Program-made: the position numbers and the translations under genes | Assembly: GCA_037013685.1 (NCBI GenBank) | Contig: CM072892.1 | Span: 3,720,001 to 3,784,000, forward strand | DNA: 64,000 nt | Direction: 5' to 3' | From: Acridotheres tristis | Lineage: Eukaryota > Chordata > Aves > Passeriformes > Sturnidae | Notes under the pieces: generated by a model | Told to the model about the DNA's origin: nothing | The model's database searches: none | The model's input: only the letters and a program-made list of their open reading frames with translations | Part shown: piece by piece, positions 27,846 through 42,188 of the stretch | Numbering within the stretch: the first letter of the stretch is position 1 | Layout: each line of letters starts with the position of its first letter

Positions 27846-30800
27846 AAATGTACCAAGAGCAACGAGAATTAAATGCTCTGGTGTTGTGCATTATTTTGTT
27901 GCATTTCAATGGAAGATGGATTATATGAAGAATCACCCCAACCTTCTGCAGGTGGGATTTATCATTGGGGTTGAAGACAAGGTAGAGTGAACCAGGTGAA
28001 CAGTCTGTGGTGAGCAGCAAATGGGAGAAACTCATTTAGCTGGTTCTAGTCCCAAGAATTCCTTGCTTACCAACATAATAATGTGAGGAATCTGACATTT
28101 CTGGGACTTGCTGAGTGTAAATGAGATGTTGGTATAAGAAAAGACACCTTGAGATAGTTTATGGAAAGAGGAATGAGGAATTATTAAACTATTTATGTCG
28201 ATGAGGGAGGGATCAGTACCTTGTCCATTTGGGTCGGGTTGGATCCCTTTTCTGTGAGGAGAATTCTCGGAGTTTGCTGGGCCAGGGGAGAGCCTGGCTC
28301 TGCCTTTCCCAAAGGAAGGTGGGCATGGCAAAGCTTGCACAGCACCTCCCTGCTGCCTTTTCATCCCTCTGCACACATTTTTTTTTTTTTTTCCTCCCCC
28401 TGCATTTGTGGAAAACAGCAGAACAGCAGGTGTCTGTTCACTGCAGGGTTATAAGGTGAGTCCTGGTTTATTGAGGACTTCCTAGAAATGCCATTTTCTA
28501 AATGAGTGTGTTCCCAAGGATCCTAAGTGGCTAAAGAGAGAGGAAGAAGGCACCTGCTGGTTTGGTAATTGATTGCTGGAGTGAGAACAGTGGGGAATTC
28601 CTGAAGAGCTTTAATGGTCTGCTAAGAACTGGAAAGGGAGAAGGAGGGACCAGATCCCTGTGCAGGATGGGGAATATGGCACCACTGAACACTGGTATGA
28701 AAAGTCAAAAAGAGAGAAATGGAAAGGAGCTTTAGGTGATATTATCTTCACTGGTTATCAGCTGGCTATTAATTAGTTTAAATCCCGGTAAATTGTTTGT
28801 GAAATTGAAATTCCTGAGCTGGTTGCTAATGGGATTCCATAGTAGTAAGCAATTTTCCAGTATTAAATGCATCACGTGAAAGAAAACCTTTGAAAAACAA
28901 CCAAGAAAACCCCAAATTACAAACCTCATATATTTCATTTGACAAAATTGGTAGCAGTTCAAGTGTCAGAAGGGTAAATAAAACAAAACAGCTGCATGGA
29001 GTTGTCTGGATGGCTTGGTGATATTTTTTTTTAAAAAACACATTAGTTATAATTGACTATAACCAAAATACTAGCAGAGTGAAATATTTTGAGGATTTCA
29101 GTAGGGCCTATAGCTATTGCAGCAGGGACTGTGCTTTGGAAATGAGAGTTGCCTCCAGTTGGTAAAAATGTGATGGATTTGTGGACTGGGATGAGCAGGG
29201 AATTGTGGAATTGAACAGTCTGTGTTGAGGAGGCTGTGTTATCCAATACAGATCTGCTGTCAAGTGTTCCAAAGGATTCTGAAATACTGGAGAGGATTCA
29301 AAGGGGAGTAGCAAAACTGATTTGAAGGAGGGAATGGAGAGACTTTGCCTGGTATAGCAGCAAATGAAAACTGGCAGCTTAAATGAGCTATTCCACAAGT
29401 TACTCACCATAACTACCCAAGAAACCCTGGCTGAAAGTGCCTCTCCAATTTGATTCTGAACTCCAGCAACTGCCTAGAGGTTTTCACATGCTGCTCTATG
29501 AAAACTGATTTCTTTGAAAAAATCTGGTTTGCTTTTAAATTCAGTATATTTTGCACTTCAGTGATGAAATCAAATTAGCATGAAGCAGACTGACATATTT
29601 TAGCCAAATGTGATGCCCTTAAACCAATGTGGGGGACAACAGGATGACTTTGGAAAACAGCTGGTATGGGGAAAATTTAACCTGATTAAGTAATTTCCGT
29701 TTATAATTGTAATTTCTTTCTGTTCTTTTGGATAAAATATTAAGTGTGCAAAAGTATTTGGTTATTCTGAAGCAGGTGTTCACTGTTATCTTTAGGGTCT
29801 GGGTGGAGGGTGAGGTGAGTTGTATCCCAGTAACTGCAGGGTTTTGAAAACGATGGAAAATGTTCCTGTGTGTTGTAGTAGTCACTGTGTGCACTGTGTG
29901 GAATGGGAGAGTAATGGCTGTTGTAAAAACAAATTAGAGCTGTTTGTAAGTAAATGCCAAAATGGAGCTGCTTTTTTTTTTTTTTAAGGTGTAGAAAATG
30001 ATGATGCTTGTAGTGAGAGGAAAGTCTCTGTGGGGGAAAAAAACCCAAACCTGGGAAGCATTAGTGTGGGAAGATGAAAGGAAGATGCCATCTTCACAGC
30101 CCATATGTGATTTGTAGCTCCAGCTCTGCGTGCAGAGCCATCGGGGAAGGGGCTGAGAGCCCCGAGCCTTGATGGATGCAGGGAAACCCTCGCAGCTCTT
30201 GGGGCTTTTTGTTCCCGGTGCTTCATTAGGCAAAGCAGATGTGAGATTTAAGGGATTATTTGCTCCTCTTACAGAAGCTCAGCAACAAAATCCAATACCA
30301 AAAGGCCTCAAATTCGAGTTCATATTTTGTCTGGGGAATTGTAAATTTGGAATGATACTGTATGAAGTGTAAAATGTATAATCAACCACAAATTTTGGAT
30401 TATTACTTCCATGCCATCATTTTCAATCCCTGTTATCCACACCCCCTGACCTGACTCAACAGTCAGAGGGCAAATCTCCTGAGTGGAAATAATTTTACAT
30501 CAGTTGCCACGTACAGAAACAAAAAGGTCAAAACGAGATACTGTGATAAAAGGTGTTCTGAATTACCTATTACATATAATAGCTGTATTAATAATAACAG
30601 TAGAGGCTGAGAGAGCAGGATGGGTTAATGTAGCTGAATAAAACACCTTTTAGGTGTGAAATATTTTCTACATATTACCTTGCTTGTTAAAGAATGCATG
30701 TCATTATCCCAGAGATTTAATAAAACATTGGAGGGTCAATGCAAAAATGAATGTTTTGATACAGTGAGACAGAGGTGGAAGTCATGCTGCAGTGGGGAGT

Positions 30801-33039
30801 GCATTCAGTTATTGAGACATTCCAACCTTTCCTTCAATGTTTGTGGAACCCAAGAGAGGTTCTGCTGCAGTTTTCTGAAGGGAATTCTTTAGGTAAAGCC
30901 AAACTATTTGTGTACAGTTCGTACCTAAAAAGAATTTTTGTGTTGGCATTGCACTCTATGGTCTGCATTTCTTCAGCAATGCTCTGCTATTAAGTTCTTG
31001 TTTTTAAGGATCAGTGAATCTGTACCAGCTTGCTGGGTGGTTGTTAGAAAAATGGGTAAGTTTTTTTTCTGTTATAATTATATTAAATGTGAATTAGAAT
31101 ATACTCTTCATTTATATTGACTTTGAAGAGATTATCTTTTTGGATTTCCATTTATTATATTTGCTCTAAAAATATGTAAGCTCTTAATTATTTTTTTTAT
31201 CTGGCATTTGATCTGGATTGCCATTTTCATCTGTTGTCTTTAATTAGGCTTCCTGCTGGGTTTTGTAGCTTTACAGTTCATACCTAGTGAAAGAATCAAT
31301 TGATTTCTGTGCAGATTCCCACGGTTACTATTCTTAAATTGGTTTCTTAGCTCAGCAGAGTGATGGCAGAGTTCCTGCAATTTGATCTTCACAGCCACTG
31401 CTGTTTATTTAAAAAAAAAAAAAAAAGACTACTCATGATTTTTTACAGCCTGCATTAGATGATTTGATAATTCATTTGCAGGCAGTGTTTGCTCCAGGGA
31501 GTCACTGGAGCTGCTTCTTAATTCACTCACCCATAGCTGACTTCACTGCCAGTTGCAGAGTCTTGGGGCTTCCTCTGGATACCATCCAAGTATTCCAGAA
31601 GTGCACAGGAATGTGCCTAACATTGCACCCCAAGCATGTGATTTCAGTGGTTTTAATTTTATATCTATATATGGACACAGTAGATGTTCTCCAAATCATG
31701 TAACAACTGTCCTTAGATGTTTAGTCAAGAGAATGAAAAGGGCAGGTAAGAGTGGAGATGAAGGTTGGTGCAGAGGAAAGGGACAGTGGAAATGATTTAG
31801 ATGATTCTGGGATTTATGGGGCAGCTCTCTGGGAAGTCAAAATGGGGTTTTTGGCAGAGGGCTGCAGAAGGGAAACTTTTTTTCTTCTTATCTCCAGCAT
31901 AAAAATGATGGGTGAGTAAGCAGTGATCTCTGAGCTGTGTGTGAAATGTGTAATGGCTGTTCCAAGTCCTGCTCTCAGTAAACCTATAAAATTGTGGATG
32001 GTGAAGTGGTTTGAAACATGTCAAATACTGCTCTTAAAGCTCTCAGAAACACGTGTGTAAATTCATGAATTTTTCTTAAATTAAGCAGTAATACTGAACA
32101 CATTTATCATCTTTATTATGGGCAGCCTGATAGTGCTGTGTGCTAAACACCCTTAACTGTCATGAGATTGGGATTCAGAGCTCTGCCAGGAGAAGAATCA
32201 ACACAGCCGATTTTTCTCCTTGTTAAGACCTAGCTTAAACAACTGATTTAAGAAATCAAGTCGTTTTAGACACCAAATTAAAACCATGCTTTAAATCAGT
32301 TAATTCTGGGAAACACAATAAATTTTTATGTAAAAAACTTCTACCCAGGCATGCTGTGGGGGGAAAAAAGGTCTTTGTAAAGTGCTTTTTGCTGTATGTG
32401 ATTTCATAAACCTGTTCTCCACATAAATGTGTGCTGCTTTATCCTAGGAAGCATTGGATATTCTATAACCCTAATTAAAACTGTGCCTTATTTACACTGT
32501 GGGCCTGCTAAGTGCATTGTGACTTTATTTAAGATGATTACTCAGTGCTTGTTTCATTCAATATAAAGCCCCAAATCCCACCTACCACTGGTGAAATTGT
32601 ATTTTTCATAGAAATAGTGGCATATACCATAATTTTTCTCCTGCAACTCTATAGTCTTGTGCTCTCTTTATTTTTAAAGTAAAAATATAAAAATAAAATA
32701 CAATTTTCAATATTGTTATCTTTTTGTGTGTGTGTTCAGAGAATTTGGGCCTTATTACTGAAGGTACATCTGGAAAAAAAGTGTTAATATGGGATGGAGT
32801 CGTGCCTTGCTTCTGTCTGAGACAGCCTGTTTTGGAGAGGGGCAGAGCAGGTCATATCAGTGGTAAAATCATGTTGTGTGAAGTGCAGAGCTTCTGATGA
32901 GCTGTTCTCTTATCTGACATTACATATGAATGGAAAGCAAGTTGCCTGTAAAGCTTGCTTTAAATTTTAATAAACTGCAGAAAAGATAAGTGGTAATTTC
33001 CTGATGTGGATGCATCTAGTACAGCCTGCTTAAACCCAA

Positions 33040-33560
33040 ATTCCACGATCATAAATTTTAAAACGAATCTTTGTGGCTTGAATTTTTAAGCTGGCATGAT
33101 AGATTTAAATTTTAGGGAAATAAATTTCCCTTCCTCTCCTCTGTCTGTATCAATCTCACTGAAAAACGACAGAAGATTCGAATTTGAGAACACAATGAAA
33201 ATAACAGGAATGAGAGCAATGGAGGCGACTAATCCTCTAATTACTTTCTCTGAACACTGGGAATTGGGCTGCAGAATATCCTTCAGTACAATCTAGAGTA
33301 AGCTAAATTTATTCCATTCCAAAGCTGTAAAGGGAGGGATTTTGCTACCAACTCAGAATAGTAATGGGCTCTGGTGGTCTTTATCTGATGGGAGCCAAGC
33401 AGATGTGGCTGCTCTGTCAAACGCCTGTCTACAGATTTGAATTTTGCTGGCTCTTAATTGCCCTGCGCTCGCCCTTTCACACCCTGGGGTTTGAAATGTA
33501 ACTAAACAATTCCGTGATTTTATAAACCATGAGGCAGTGCTCTCTGCTCTGGGCATGGGG
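33040..33560. promoter_or_regulatory. Candidate enhancer-like stretch with TAATCC and TAATTA pair
   Basis: About nine CpGs occur in roughly 500 bases (for example AACGACAG, ATTCGAAT, GGCGACT, AACGCC, GCGCTCGCC, TTCCGTG) where the intron is otherwise depleted. A bicoid/OTX-type TAATCC at 33230-33235 is followed two bases later by the homeodomain core TAATTA at 33238-33243. There is no repeat signature. These properties suggest constrained regulatory DNA, but no comparison was possible. Confidence 0.25.
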
Positions 33561-34344
33561 GCTGAGGATGTGGCACATTGACAGCAGTGGCTGTTTGTGT
33601 TGGACTCTGCTGTGAAAGTTCTCTTTGGCTCCACACTGCTATCAAAGCTGTTCAGTGGCAGACATGACCTGGATTTTGGCTCAAGTGCTCTCAGCCAGTT
33701 CTTTTGTGCTTGCTTTGCTCAGTAGTGTGCTGTTGATATTGAAATTTTCCCCATTCCCTTATTCCACACTCAAGTTTCATGTGTGGCTTTCAGCTGAAGC
33801 TCCCTGTACTGCTGTGGATTGTGTTTTGTGAGCCTGGCTGGTATCTTGGACACTAAAAGTTCCAGAGTAACACTCAGGGACAAAACAATCTGGGATAAAA
33901 GTATGATCAATTCATTGTAGTTCTGGTGAGTGATGAGGATGGATTTGCTTTCTCACTGTCCTCCTCAGTTTGCAATGTGGAGAGGCAGCACTGGTCCCAC
34001 ATCCTCCCAGAGCCTGTGACACCTCCTGGCTGATGAGACGCTCTTTTTTTTTTTTTTTTCCCCCTCCCTTGGATAATTTAGAAAGGTTTGGGAATCAGGG
34101 CCAGCCTTGTTTTCAGTTTTGCACAGATTCAGAGACAGCACCAGAGGGGTTTACAGTCACTTATGTTTTGAAATGAGCTTGGAAACTGCACATGTGGAGA
34201 GGAAAGCTCCTTGCTTCCCACTTGTTAGCAAGTTGATTTTTCAACTCCCGTGCAGCACGTAAATGAGGATTTAATTCTGACTGCTGTTTAATGTATTATC
34301 TTGTTGACTTAAATCACTTAAGTAGCTCAGTTAAACACAGTTCA

Positions 34345-34362
34345 GTGTGTGTGTGTGTGTGT
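34345..34362. repeat. (GT)9 microsatellite
   Basis: Nine uninterrupted GT units followed by a T-run. It is a probable polymorphic marker. Confidence 0.9.
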
Positions 34363-36489
34363 TTTTAAATACGCTAAGTTGTGTGTGAGGAATGTGAGTA
34401 AGCTCTGAACTTTGCTCAGGAAGATGCTTGGTAATGTGTATAAATAAGAGCTGGAAAGGTTGCAAATACTCTGTTCACCGTGCACTTTTAGGGCTAAAGA
34501 AACCCAAAATGATATTTTAACACATGCAAGATGTGGGCTATTAACTTGTGTTAGTGAACTGAGAAGTCAGATCATCCCTTTGATCCCTGTAGGAGACAGA
34601 TCCTACAGATTTACCTGTCTTGTGCCTTTTGCCCCCAGAAATCTCTTGCAATAAGGGTTCTGTTTGAAAGGTGGGCTTAACAGACTTTTGCCAAGAGCTA
34701 CTGTCTAGTTTGCTCAGCTTGGTTCAAGTACCAGTTGAACTATTCTATAGGATATTTTTTTATTATTGGAAGTCTCCATGGAGGAAACTGCCACAACGTC
34801 CAGTTTGCAGTGACTTGTTGCAGTTCCTGCAGCAATCCCAGACCAGTAAAAAAAGAACCTGATTGCTTTTGGATTTGTTCTGTCAGAGTGCCTTCTATCA
34901 CAGTATTCCACAGTGTGATTTCTAGAAAGCAGCTTCTGTCCCTTGATGGACTCTATAAAATGTAACTGCTTTCTAGAAGCACCGAATGGCTTTTTGGCAA
35001 GAAGAATTTGCTTTATTTTTCCCCTCTTGAGAGAGTTTTGTGCAGCTGCTTAACAGGTCTGTTAAGGTAAGTGTCTGGAGAGTCTTTGGCTGTGTCAGAT
35101 GCAGTTCATGCCTTCTGGGAGCTGTGGAATGATCTGCAGCCTCTCCTGGTGTTGTGATGTGCTCTCCCTTGGCAGGCAGGCACAGCTTGGTGCTCAGGGG
35201 TGCTTTGATTCACAGAAGCATTCACTGCTGATGAGCTGAGTGTACAAATCTTTCAGGCTGTGTATTGATAGAAGCCCTTGAGGGGACTTTATCACTATAT
35301 TTTTTTTTTGTCTGGTTTTTAGTTAAGGATTCTAATTTGTGGCTATTTTGTGTGTTTGGCATACCCAAATACATGAGTGTAGCCAGGCATCTGCTGCTTT
35401 TGTTCCTGATGTGTATAAATGAATTGTAGACTGTTGGCACCAGAATGTTCAGTTACAAACACTGTTGCATCCTTCTCTAATTACTGATATTTTTGTGGGT
35501 GTGTCAAGAGTTTTGGGGATGTGATCCAGCTGCAGTGACAAAATCATGTTTATGCCTCCATGTTTAAATCTATAGGCTTGTAGTCTTCCTAGAGAAATCC
35601 TACTCTTCGGAAATTAATGCCAGGAGTTTTGGGGTCAGAAGTTTTGCTTTCCAGAAAGAGCCTGTATGAGGGAGGGTCTCAGTGGTGTCCAAAAATAATA
35701 TTAATAACTTGATTGTAATCCCTATTGGAATATGGAAATCTAGCCTGTAATACCCTGGGGGATCCCCATATAGTCTGTAGTGATCAGTTAAGACAATGAA
35801 AAAGAGAATCCCTGCTGGAGTAAATAAGATGTAGTGAGACTTTTGTTTTTAAGTATGGATAAGTTACTGTTGACTGCAAATATAAAAAAATTCAAAACTT
35901 CCAAAAATAAGCACGTGACAGTCTGATACAACAACACTTAAGGTCTCCTATCAAGCAGATGAAACTCTGCACAGGACAGTGATAAACAGAAATGTCTCTT
36001 GAGGCTCCAAGGCAGTTAAATGTGTCTGCAACACAGGATTCCCAGCAGACAACTCTAGAGCAGCTGTGACAGAAAATGTCACAGCAATGTGCAGGCACTA
36101 ATGTGTCCAGAGCAGCATTCTGGATTTTGGGAAGGATGATTTATGCTTTGGGTAGTTGATGTATGTGACACTGCTGCAGCTTTGTGTGATGCCTCTGAGC
36201 TGTCTCTGACTCTAGTTTGTTTGGAGGAGGAAATTCAGCAAACTGAGTAAAGGAGGAAAAGCACAGATAATTTCAGAGATGGATGGCAGATCATCTGTAA
36301 AATAATGTTACTGAACATGGACAGAAGGAAATGGAGAGAAGAAAGATCTTAAGGGCTAGAAAAGTGGAAAGGTGAGATAAGGGGAGGAAAATGATTGATA
36401 GGATGATTCTGTCAAGTGTTGGTTCACAACCACCAAAAGTTGGTGATTTACAAAGCAACTCTTGAAGCTACTGTGTCATAAAGTTGGTG

Positions 36490-36525
36490 TGTTGGTATAA
36501 ACTGGTTGGTTTGTTGGTATAAACT
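36490..36525. repeat. 14-base direct duplication, period 22
   Basis: The word TGTTGGTATAAACT occurs at 36490-36503 and again at 36512-36525, separated by a TGG-rich 8-base spacer. This is a small local tandem duplication of no obvious function. Confidence 0.8.
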
Positions 36526-37029
36526 CCTTTGAGCTGCTTTTACTTATTAAGGGGAACAACTGGGCTTGTAGAGCTGGTCAGGAGTCCTGGGAATGAGGAG
36601 GGACTCTGGTCTGGTCAGTGGCTGCAAAAATGGTGGTTTGGGCCCCTAACTTCAATCTGTGCAATTTCACCAACACCCCCTGTGCGTTTTGAAGGTGTTT
36701 TGAATACTCCCTTTTGTTTGAGGAGTAGCCTACTCTACATTCTTCTGAAAAGCAGAGTATAGCCAAGTGTCTTATCAGCCCTGCCATAGCTTTACAGTAG
36801 CTTATCTAGGAGAACTTGTACTTTTCTGCCTCCTTCCTTGCTGCAGTACCCAAGCAGAGAATCAGGGAATGGCAGATTTTATGCTGCCTCTCTAGAGAGG
36901 GTGCTGTGTGTGGTATTGGCTGGTTGTCTAAAACAACACAGACTCAGCAAATGGAGAAAATGGTTTAACATCTGCCTGTTGAGCTGATAAATGGTGAAGT
37001 GCTCTAGTGGCAGCACACAACCCCATATG

Positions 37030-38350
37030 TGCACTTGGAGCAGATGGCTTTGACGTGTGTTTGAGACAAATGTGCTGTCCCTTCTGCCCCCTCCAGCCTC
37101 AGCAGGAGAGGGTGCACACAACCAACCTGGGAGTGCTTCAAAAGCCGTAAAAACGTGAAGTGTAAATAAACCACGCTGTGCTGACTTTGTTTCTGTGTAG
37201 TCACTGAGCCTTGAGTTTTGGGGGGGGTGATGTGCATTCAGTAAATTGAAGTGGGGTGGGTGACCTGCTATTTGCATGCTTCGACTCGTTCCTTGTGACA
37301 GGGATTGCACGCAGTGCCACACGTAGGTCACTTCAAAGTGACAAAATTTAATTTCTTGGTGGTGGCACATTTCTTTCGCTACATGCAGTTACTGGCTCTT
37401 GGTCTTTTTTTTTGGCCATTTCCTAACACTCATTTGGTTGTCAAGAGAATATTGATGGCTGAAGTATTAGAGACAGACAAGGTGTTAACATTGGTATTTC
37501 AAAAATGACTGTGTAGATGTTGTTGCAGTTTCAATGTTTGTTATAAGGAAAGGGAAAACCCTGGAAGAATGGGCTTGTGTGGAGCTGTGCAGGAAGCAGA
37601 TGCAGAGTTAAAAGAGCTGGGCCAGTGGTTCTGGTTGATACAAATATTTCAGCCTCTCTTACAGGCACATGAAACCCTAAAGGTTTCCATAATAATGTGT
37701 CTTTCTTTGCAGAAGGCTATAGGAAAATTACAGTATATGTATAATAGCTGTGTCAGTAGGCAGAGGTCAGTGTAAATTTATTGAAATGCTGTGTTGGAGA
37801 AGCAGTAATTCTGGGCAATTACTGTTAGGTTTGAGACAGAGTAAAATTGCAAACAGTCTTTAGCTAATGTTGTATGAATTGGCATTTGTCTTAATTTGCT
37901 GGGAAACTTCCCAAGTGGTGGACATACTTTACTAATGTGGGTAAAATATCAGTGGCTGACGCTTACGAGCTTTTGTTGCGTTTTCTTATGATAACTCAGA
38001 GTCTGCTGGCTCTGGCAGTCAGTCTGTCCAAAAATCCAGTGGAAATGGGATGTGTTCTTTGCTTTTGAAGGCTTCCTTCCTTGCTGGCTAAAGCTTCCTT
38101 TTAAGTTGCAAGATCTTTTGTCTGACATCCCTGAGTGTTTCTTGTGTTCTCTTTTTATAAAAGCAATGGAAGGCTGGCAGCCAAGTCTGAAAGCATTTAA
38201 CTCATGAAGGCTCTGCTGTCATTAATTTTAAACACGTCACTCTGGTGTCGGTCAGCTCGACTACCAACAAAGAAAACTAAAGTGTTCCCATAAATCATTT
38301 TATTGTCCTAATCCAACCTAATTAACTAAACTAAAACTCCTATTCTGATG
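37030..38350. promoter_or_regulatory. Candidate regulatory cluster, CpG-retaining
   Basis: CpGs cluster at 37050-37380 (GACGTG, GCCGTAAAAACGTG, CCACGC, TTCGACTCGTTCC, GCACGC, CACACGTAGG) and again at 37957-38262 (GACGCTTACGAG, TGCGTT, ACACGTCAC, GTCGGTCAGCTCGAC). A second TAATCC at 38309-38314 is followed four bases later by TAATTA at 38319-38324. No repeat is recognised. The function is inferred only from these word patterns. Confidence 0.2.
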
Positions 38351-40410
38351 AAGCAGCCCTTCCTGTGAGACATCTGCCTCTTTCTTAATGGATTCTAGCT
38401 TTTATTTCTGCTGTAGTGCACAAGAGTTGGTGACCATAATAACATTAAGTCCCTCTTGCCATCTTTGGGGAGCTCACCTGGCACAAGGGAATGGTTAATT
38501 TTAAATTTCCAAATGCAGAGATATTTTTATTTTTTTTTCATTCCTTGGAAACATGGTTTGCAAGCCAGCAGGAAGCAATAAAATCTCTATTTCTAGATGT
38601 GGATTAGACTCGTTCCCTGCAAGCCTTGCAAGCAGCAGCCTAAAGGCTCTGAGAATTTTGGGATTTGCTTCTGTAGTTCATTGCCACGCTCCTGACACGG
38701 AAGGTTTGACTTAATAGTGTTCAGTTGATGTAATCGTGCCATGAGCTCCTGACCTGTTCTTGAACTCAGGGGCTGGAGGTGACTGAGGGGAGCCAGCAGC
38801 ACTGTCAGTGTGCAGGGCTTGCTGTGACACACATGACATGATCCTAGATGGGGAACATCTGGTGAGCACAGATGTAAATTCAGTGTAGGAGAAAAAGGTG
38901 GGAATTCTGACTAAAGAGCCATTTCTGCTCTTGGGGATAATCTGTTGAAGATTTGTTAAGTTCTAGTTTTGTTCCCTCCTTTTTCTGTATCTTTGCTAAA
39001 AAAGCAGAGCACTAAGAAACACTGGTTTTATGTGCAACCCTTATATATTCTTATTCCCTTTATCTACGAGGTGACTTTACATGGGGTGAGGGAATTCTGT
39101 TTTCTCACTTCTTGAAATGATGATAAAACTGATAGCATCCACCTTTCCAGGGGAGTGAGTGGAGAGCAAAGAATTCAGATGGACTGAGATATTCCAGGGG
39201 CTGGCAGAGTTGCAGTGTTGCTGCTGGGAAAGCAGACTCTGTTTGATCTCTGTTTGATCTTGGCTCCTCTGAGACCTGACAGATTTGTAAGTCATAGCCT
39301 TTAGCTGCTGCTTTGATTGTGAGGGCAAAGTGCTGGAACGAGGTTTTGTTCTCAAAACGGAGAGAAAGGAGCAAGAATGAAAAAGTGTGTGGAAGGAGGC
39401 AGGGGAAAAACCAAGGCCAAGTGAAATTCCAGCCAACAGGAAGGATATAGCTGGAAACCTGAGCTACTAGCAAAGTTGAAAAATGAAATAGATATATATA
39501 AAAAAAGGAACATTTGCTTGAGCCATGTTATTGTGAGGTCGTGGACCTTCTCCTTTCAGTCTCTGCTAAAATCAGGCAGTTTTGACCCAAAACCACCAGA
39601 ACACGAATCTTGAGGTAGTGGGGGGAGCTGTGGGGTTTGCCTGGAGCAATAGGGAAAAATCTTCCTGATTACCTTCAGAGGAGGCTCAGCACACAGTGGG
39701 GCTTGGAGCCTCCATTTGGGAAACCCCATGGAGGTGAATGGATTGCTATGCAAACATCAGCTCTGTCTTGGAAAAGTGCTGGGCAAATCTGTCCCTTCAT
39801 GCCTCATAGAATGTGGCACTCAGAGTTCCCTTAGTGCTTTTGTTTGGCATTTGGACTTTTAAAAATCCCTCAGCCCCAGTGGAATTATTCTGGAAAAATC
39901 TCTTGCTGCTGTTTGTGCCCCTCATTGCTCCACAGGTTTATGGTCAGTTCATCTTCACTTTGCTCTCTGTTTCCTCCAAAGGGAGTTCCTTAAACTCAGC
40001 ACCTTGAGGCAGTGAGATGTATAAAACCAGCTGTTGTGCAGGCAGCTGAATTCACCCTGCCTGTGTGTCCCCACCAGCATTCCTACTGCACAAGAGGTGG
40101 GATGTGCTATGGCCAGCCTGGAGCACATGGTTTGTATTGGCTTGGTAGGCTCAGGCTATTGATGCTAACCAGGTTTTTCCATCATTTGTATCTGTTGGAA
40201 ACTAATTCAGAGTGTTGTTGTTTTGGTTTGGTTTTTTTTTTTCTGTTCAATTGATAATTTTCATTAAACTTTTAAGTACCTGAAAAATAGGAACAAACTG
40301 CTCCAAGAAAGCGCAGGGAAGAAAGAGTAAAGGAACCTAAAATGCTAAATGTGCCTGAAAGAAGATTTTTCCTTCCATGACTGCTCAGATGAAACTAGAA
40401 CCCTGGGATT

Positions 40411-40462
40411 TATGGTTGGATTTGATGATCTTACAGGTGTTTTAAAATGAAAATGATTCTAC
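40411..40462 (+). mobile_element. CR1 LINE 3'-end remnant (+)
   Basis: The sequence TGGTTGGATTTGATGATCTT followed by an A-rich end and ATGATTCTA resembles the sense 3' terminus of bird CR1, where a TTGGACTTGATGATCTT-like segment leads to the ATTCTATG-type end. The copy is short and diverged. Confidence 0.5.
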
Positions 40463-42188
40463 AGTTCCACTCACTCAAAAGCTTAGTGGATTCTAAGAAA
40501 ATGCTTTGAAAATACCCAGTATTGCTCTGGTGGATCTTGGCAGCCTTGGAGTGGAGGTGAAGAGATAGAGGCAAAGTTTAGTGCAGGTTCTTGTTCTTCC
40601 TTGTTCTGTTTCCTGCCTGGAAGGTGGACATGGTGTTGTCCAGCCTGAAACTCTGAATTTATCTGCTAGAACTTGTGAAGTTGCTGTAATTCTTGTGGCA
40701 GTCAGGACTTTTCTCACGACTTCAGTTGCTACACCAGGGCAATTATGTGATAGCATCAAGGGGTTTTGAGGAGGGAATCCTGCTGACAGGAAAAACAGTC
40801 TGCAAATTTGAATGCTAAAAGCAGTAAAAAGGGCAAACTCACTGTTTTGGCTGTAAAAAAAACAGATTTGTGCAATCAATCTCCAGACTCTTTTGGGACT
40901 TGTAGTTGTGTGGTTCTATATTTCCTCAAGCAGTTAAAATCCTTCTCATGATTTTGCCTGTGTCTGCATTCCACTCACAATAGTGTTTTATTAGGAGCCT
41001 TAACTTCCAGTGTTCTGTGTAGTTCCTAAAATACTGTTACTTGTCACTTTTTTTTCTTTTTCGACTTGGAAATGGTCAATTGCATTGAGACCAGCACATA
41101 AAATACAAGTCAAGTGTCTGAATTAGAAGGATTGTTGGTACTGAGCAGTCTGTGAAAGGACACAAGTTGAAACATTTCTCATAATGTTCTTGGCTTTTTC
41201 CAAAACTGATTACACAATTCCAGGAAATTAAATGTAGCATTTCTTCACTGAAAATAACTAGGTATAAATAATGGAAAACAAAGAGGAGGGGAAGTAGATG
41301 GGGAAGAAAAGTTGGGAGGGGAAAGGAGCAAACACAGAAAAGAAGATTATGTCCTACCCTGTAATTTCAGAGGACACACTGACCCTGGTCAATATTATTA
41401 ATATACCTAAACCCTGAGCTCTGTAGGCGTAGGGCACGACCTTACTCAGTAATTGAGGAAATCCTTGTGTTTCCCTCTGTGTTTTTTCCATCAGACCTTA
41501 AAATCTTCAGCTTGGGTTCTCACCAAAGCTTCCATGTAATCCAGAAGTTGTCTGACACCAGCATGAGCTTGGGGCACACGTCCCTGCCTGGGAATTTTGC
41601 CTGGATGCTGGTGGCCAGAGCTGCACAGAGCACTTACAGTCAGGACTGCCACATTTACACTCTGTCCTCTGCTCTGTTTGTGGAAATGAGTGAAACCTTG
41701 TGTATGAAGGCTATTGCTTTCTGATGGTGGAAACAGTAATAATAACCTGATAATATGAGTATGAACTGATTAGTGCTATATTAAGCATAAAACTTAAGGT
41801 GTAAGGGTCTCCTGTTTATCACTTTATTTCTTTTATATCCTAGGAGCACCAGAGACCTCCCCAGGGTTTGAGATCCCTTCCTTCGTTGTCAAACAGACAC
41901 AGAGGAAAATCTTTTGAGACCACAGCTCAGTGTCCTGCCAGGTCACAGAGTGTTAGTGACTTAATCCAAACTGCATCTTGGTGCCATTTGTTCTTGCAAC
42001 TGTGTGCCATTGTAGTGGTTACTATAAAACACTATAAATAATCTGGGAAATTCAAAATATAGCTATAACTGATTACCAAGTGTGTTTACATCACTTTTCA
42101 GCTGTTAAAATTCCCAGACTTTGTCTTCAAATTTTGTTAAAAGCTTTATTGCAGAAAATAAAAGTACTGGGAAGGGTCCTCTTGCCTA

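Noticed and set aside
32239..32310. Short inverted repeat AACTGATTTAAG / CTTTAAATCAGTT
   Set aside because: Arms of about 12 bases in AT-rich intron are expected by chance, and no hairpin RNA context is evident.
36879..37370. 163-codon - strand frame in intron 2
   Set aside because: No family resemblance. The segment is better described as CpG-retaining non-coding DNA.
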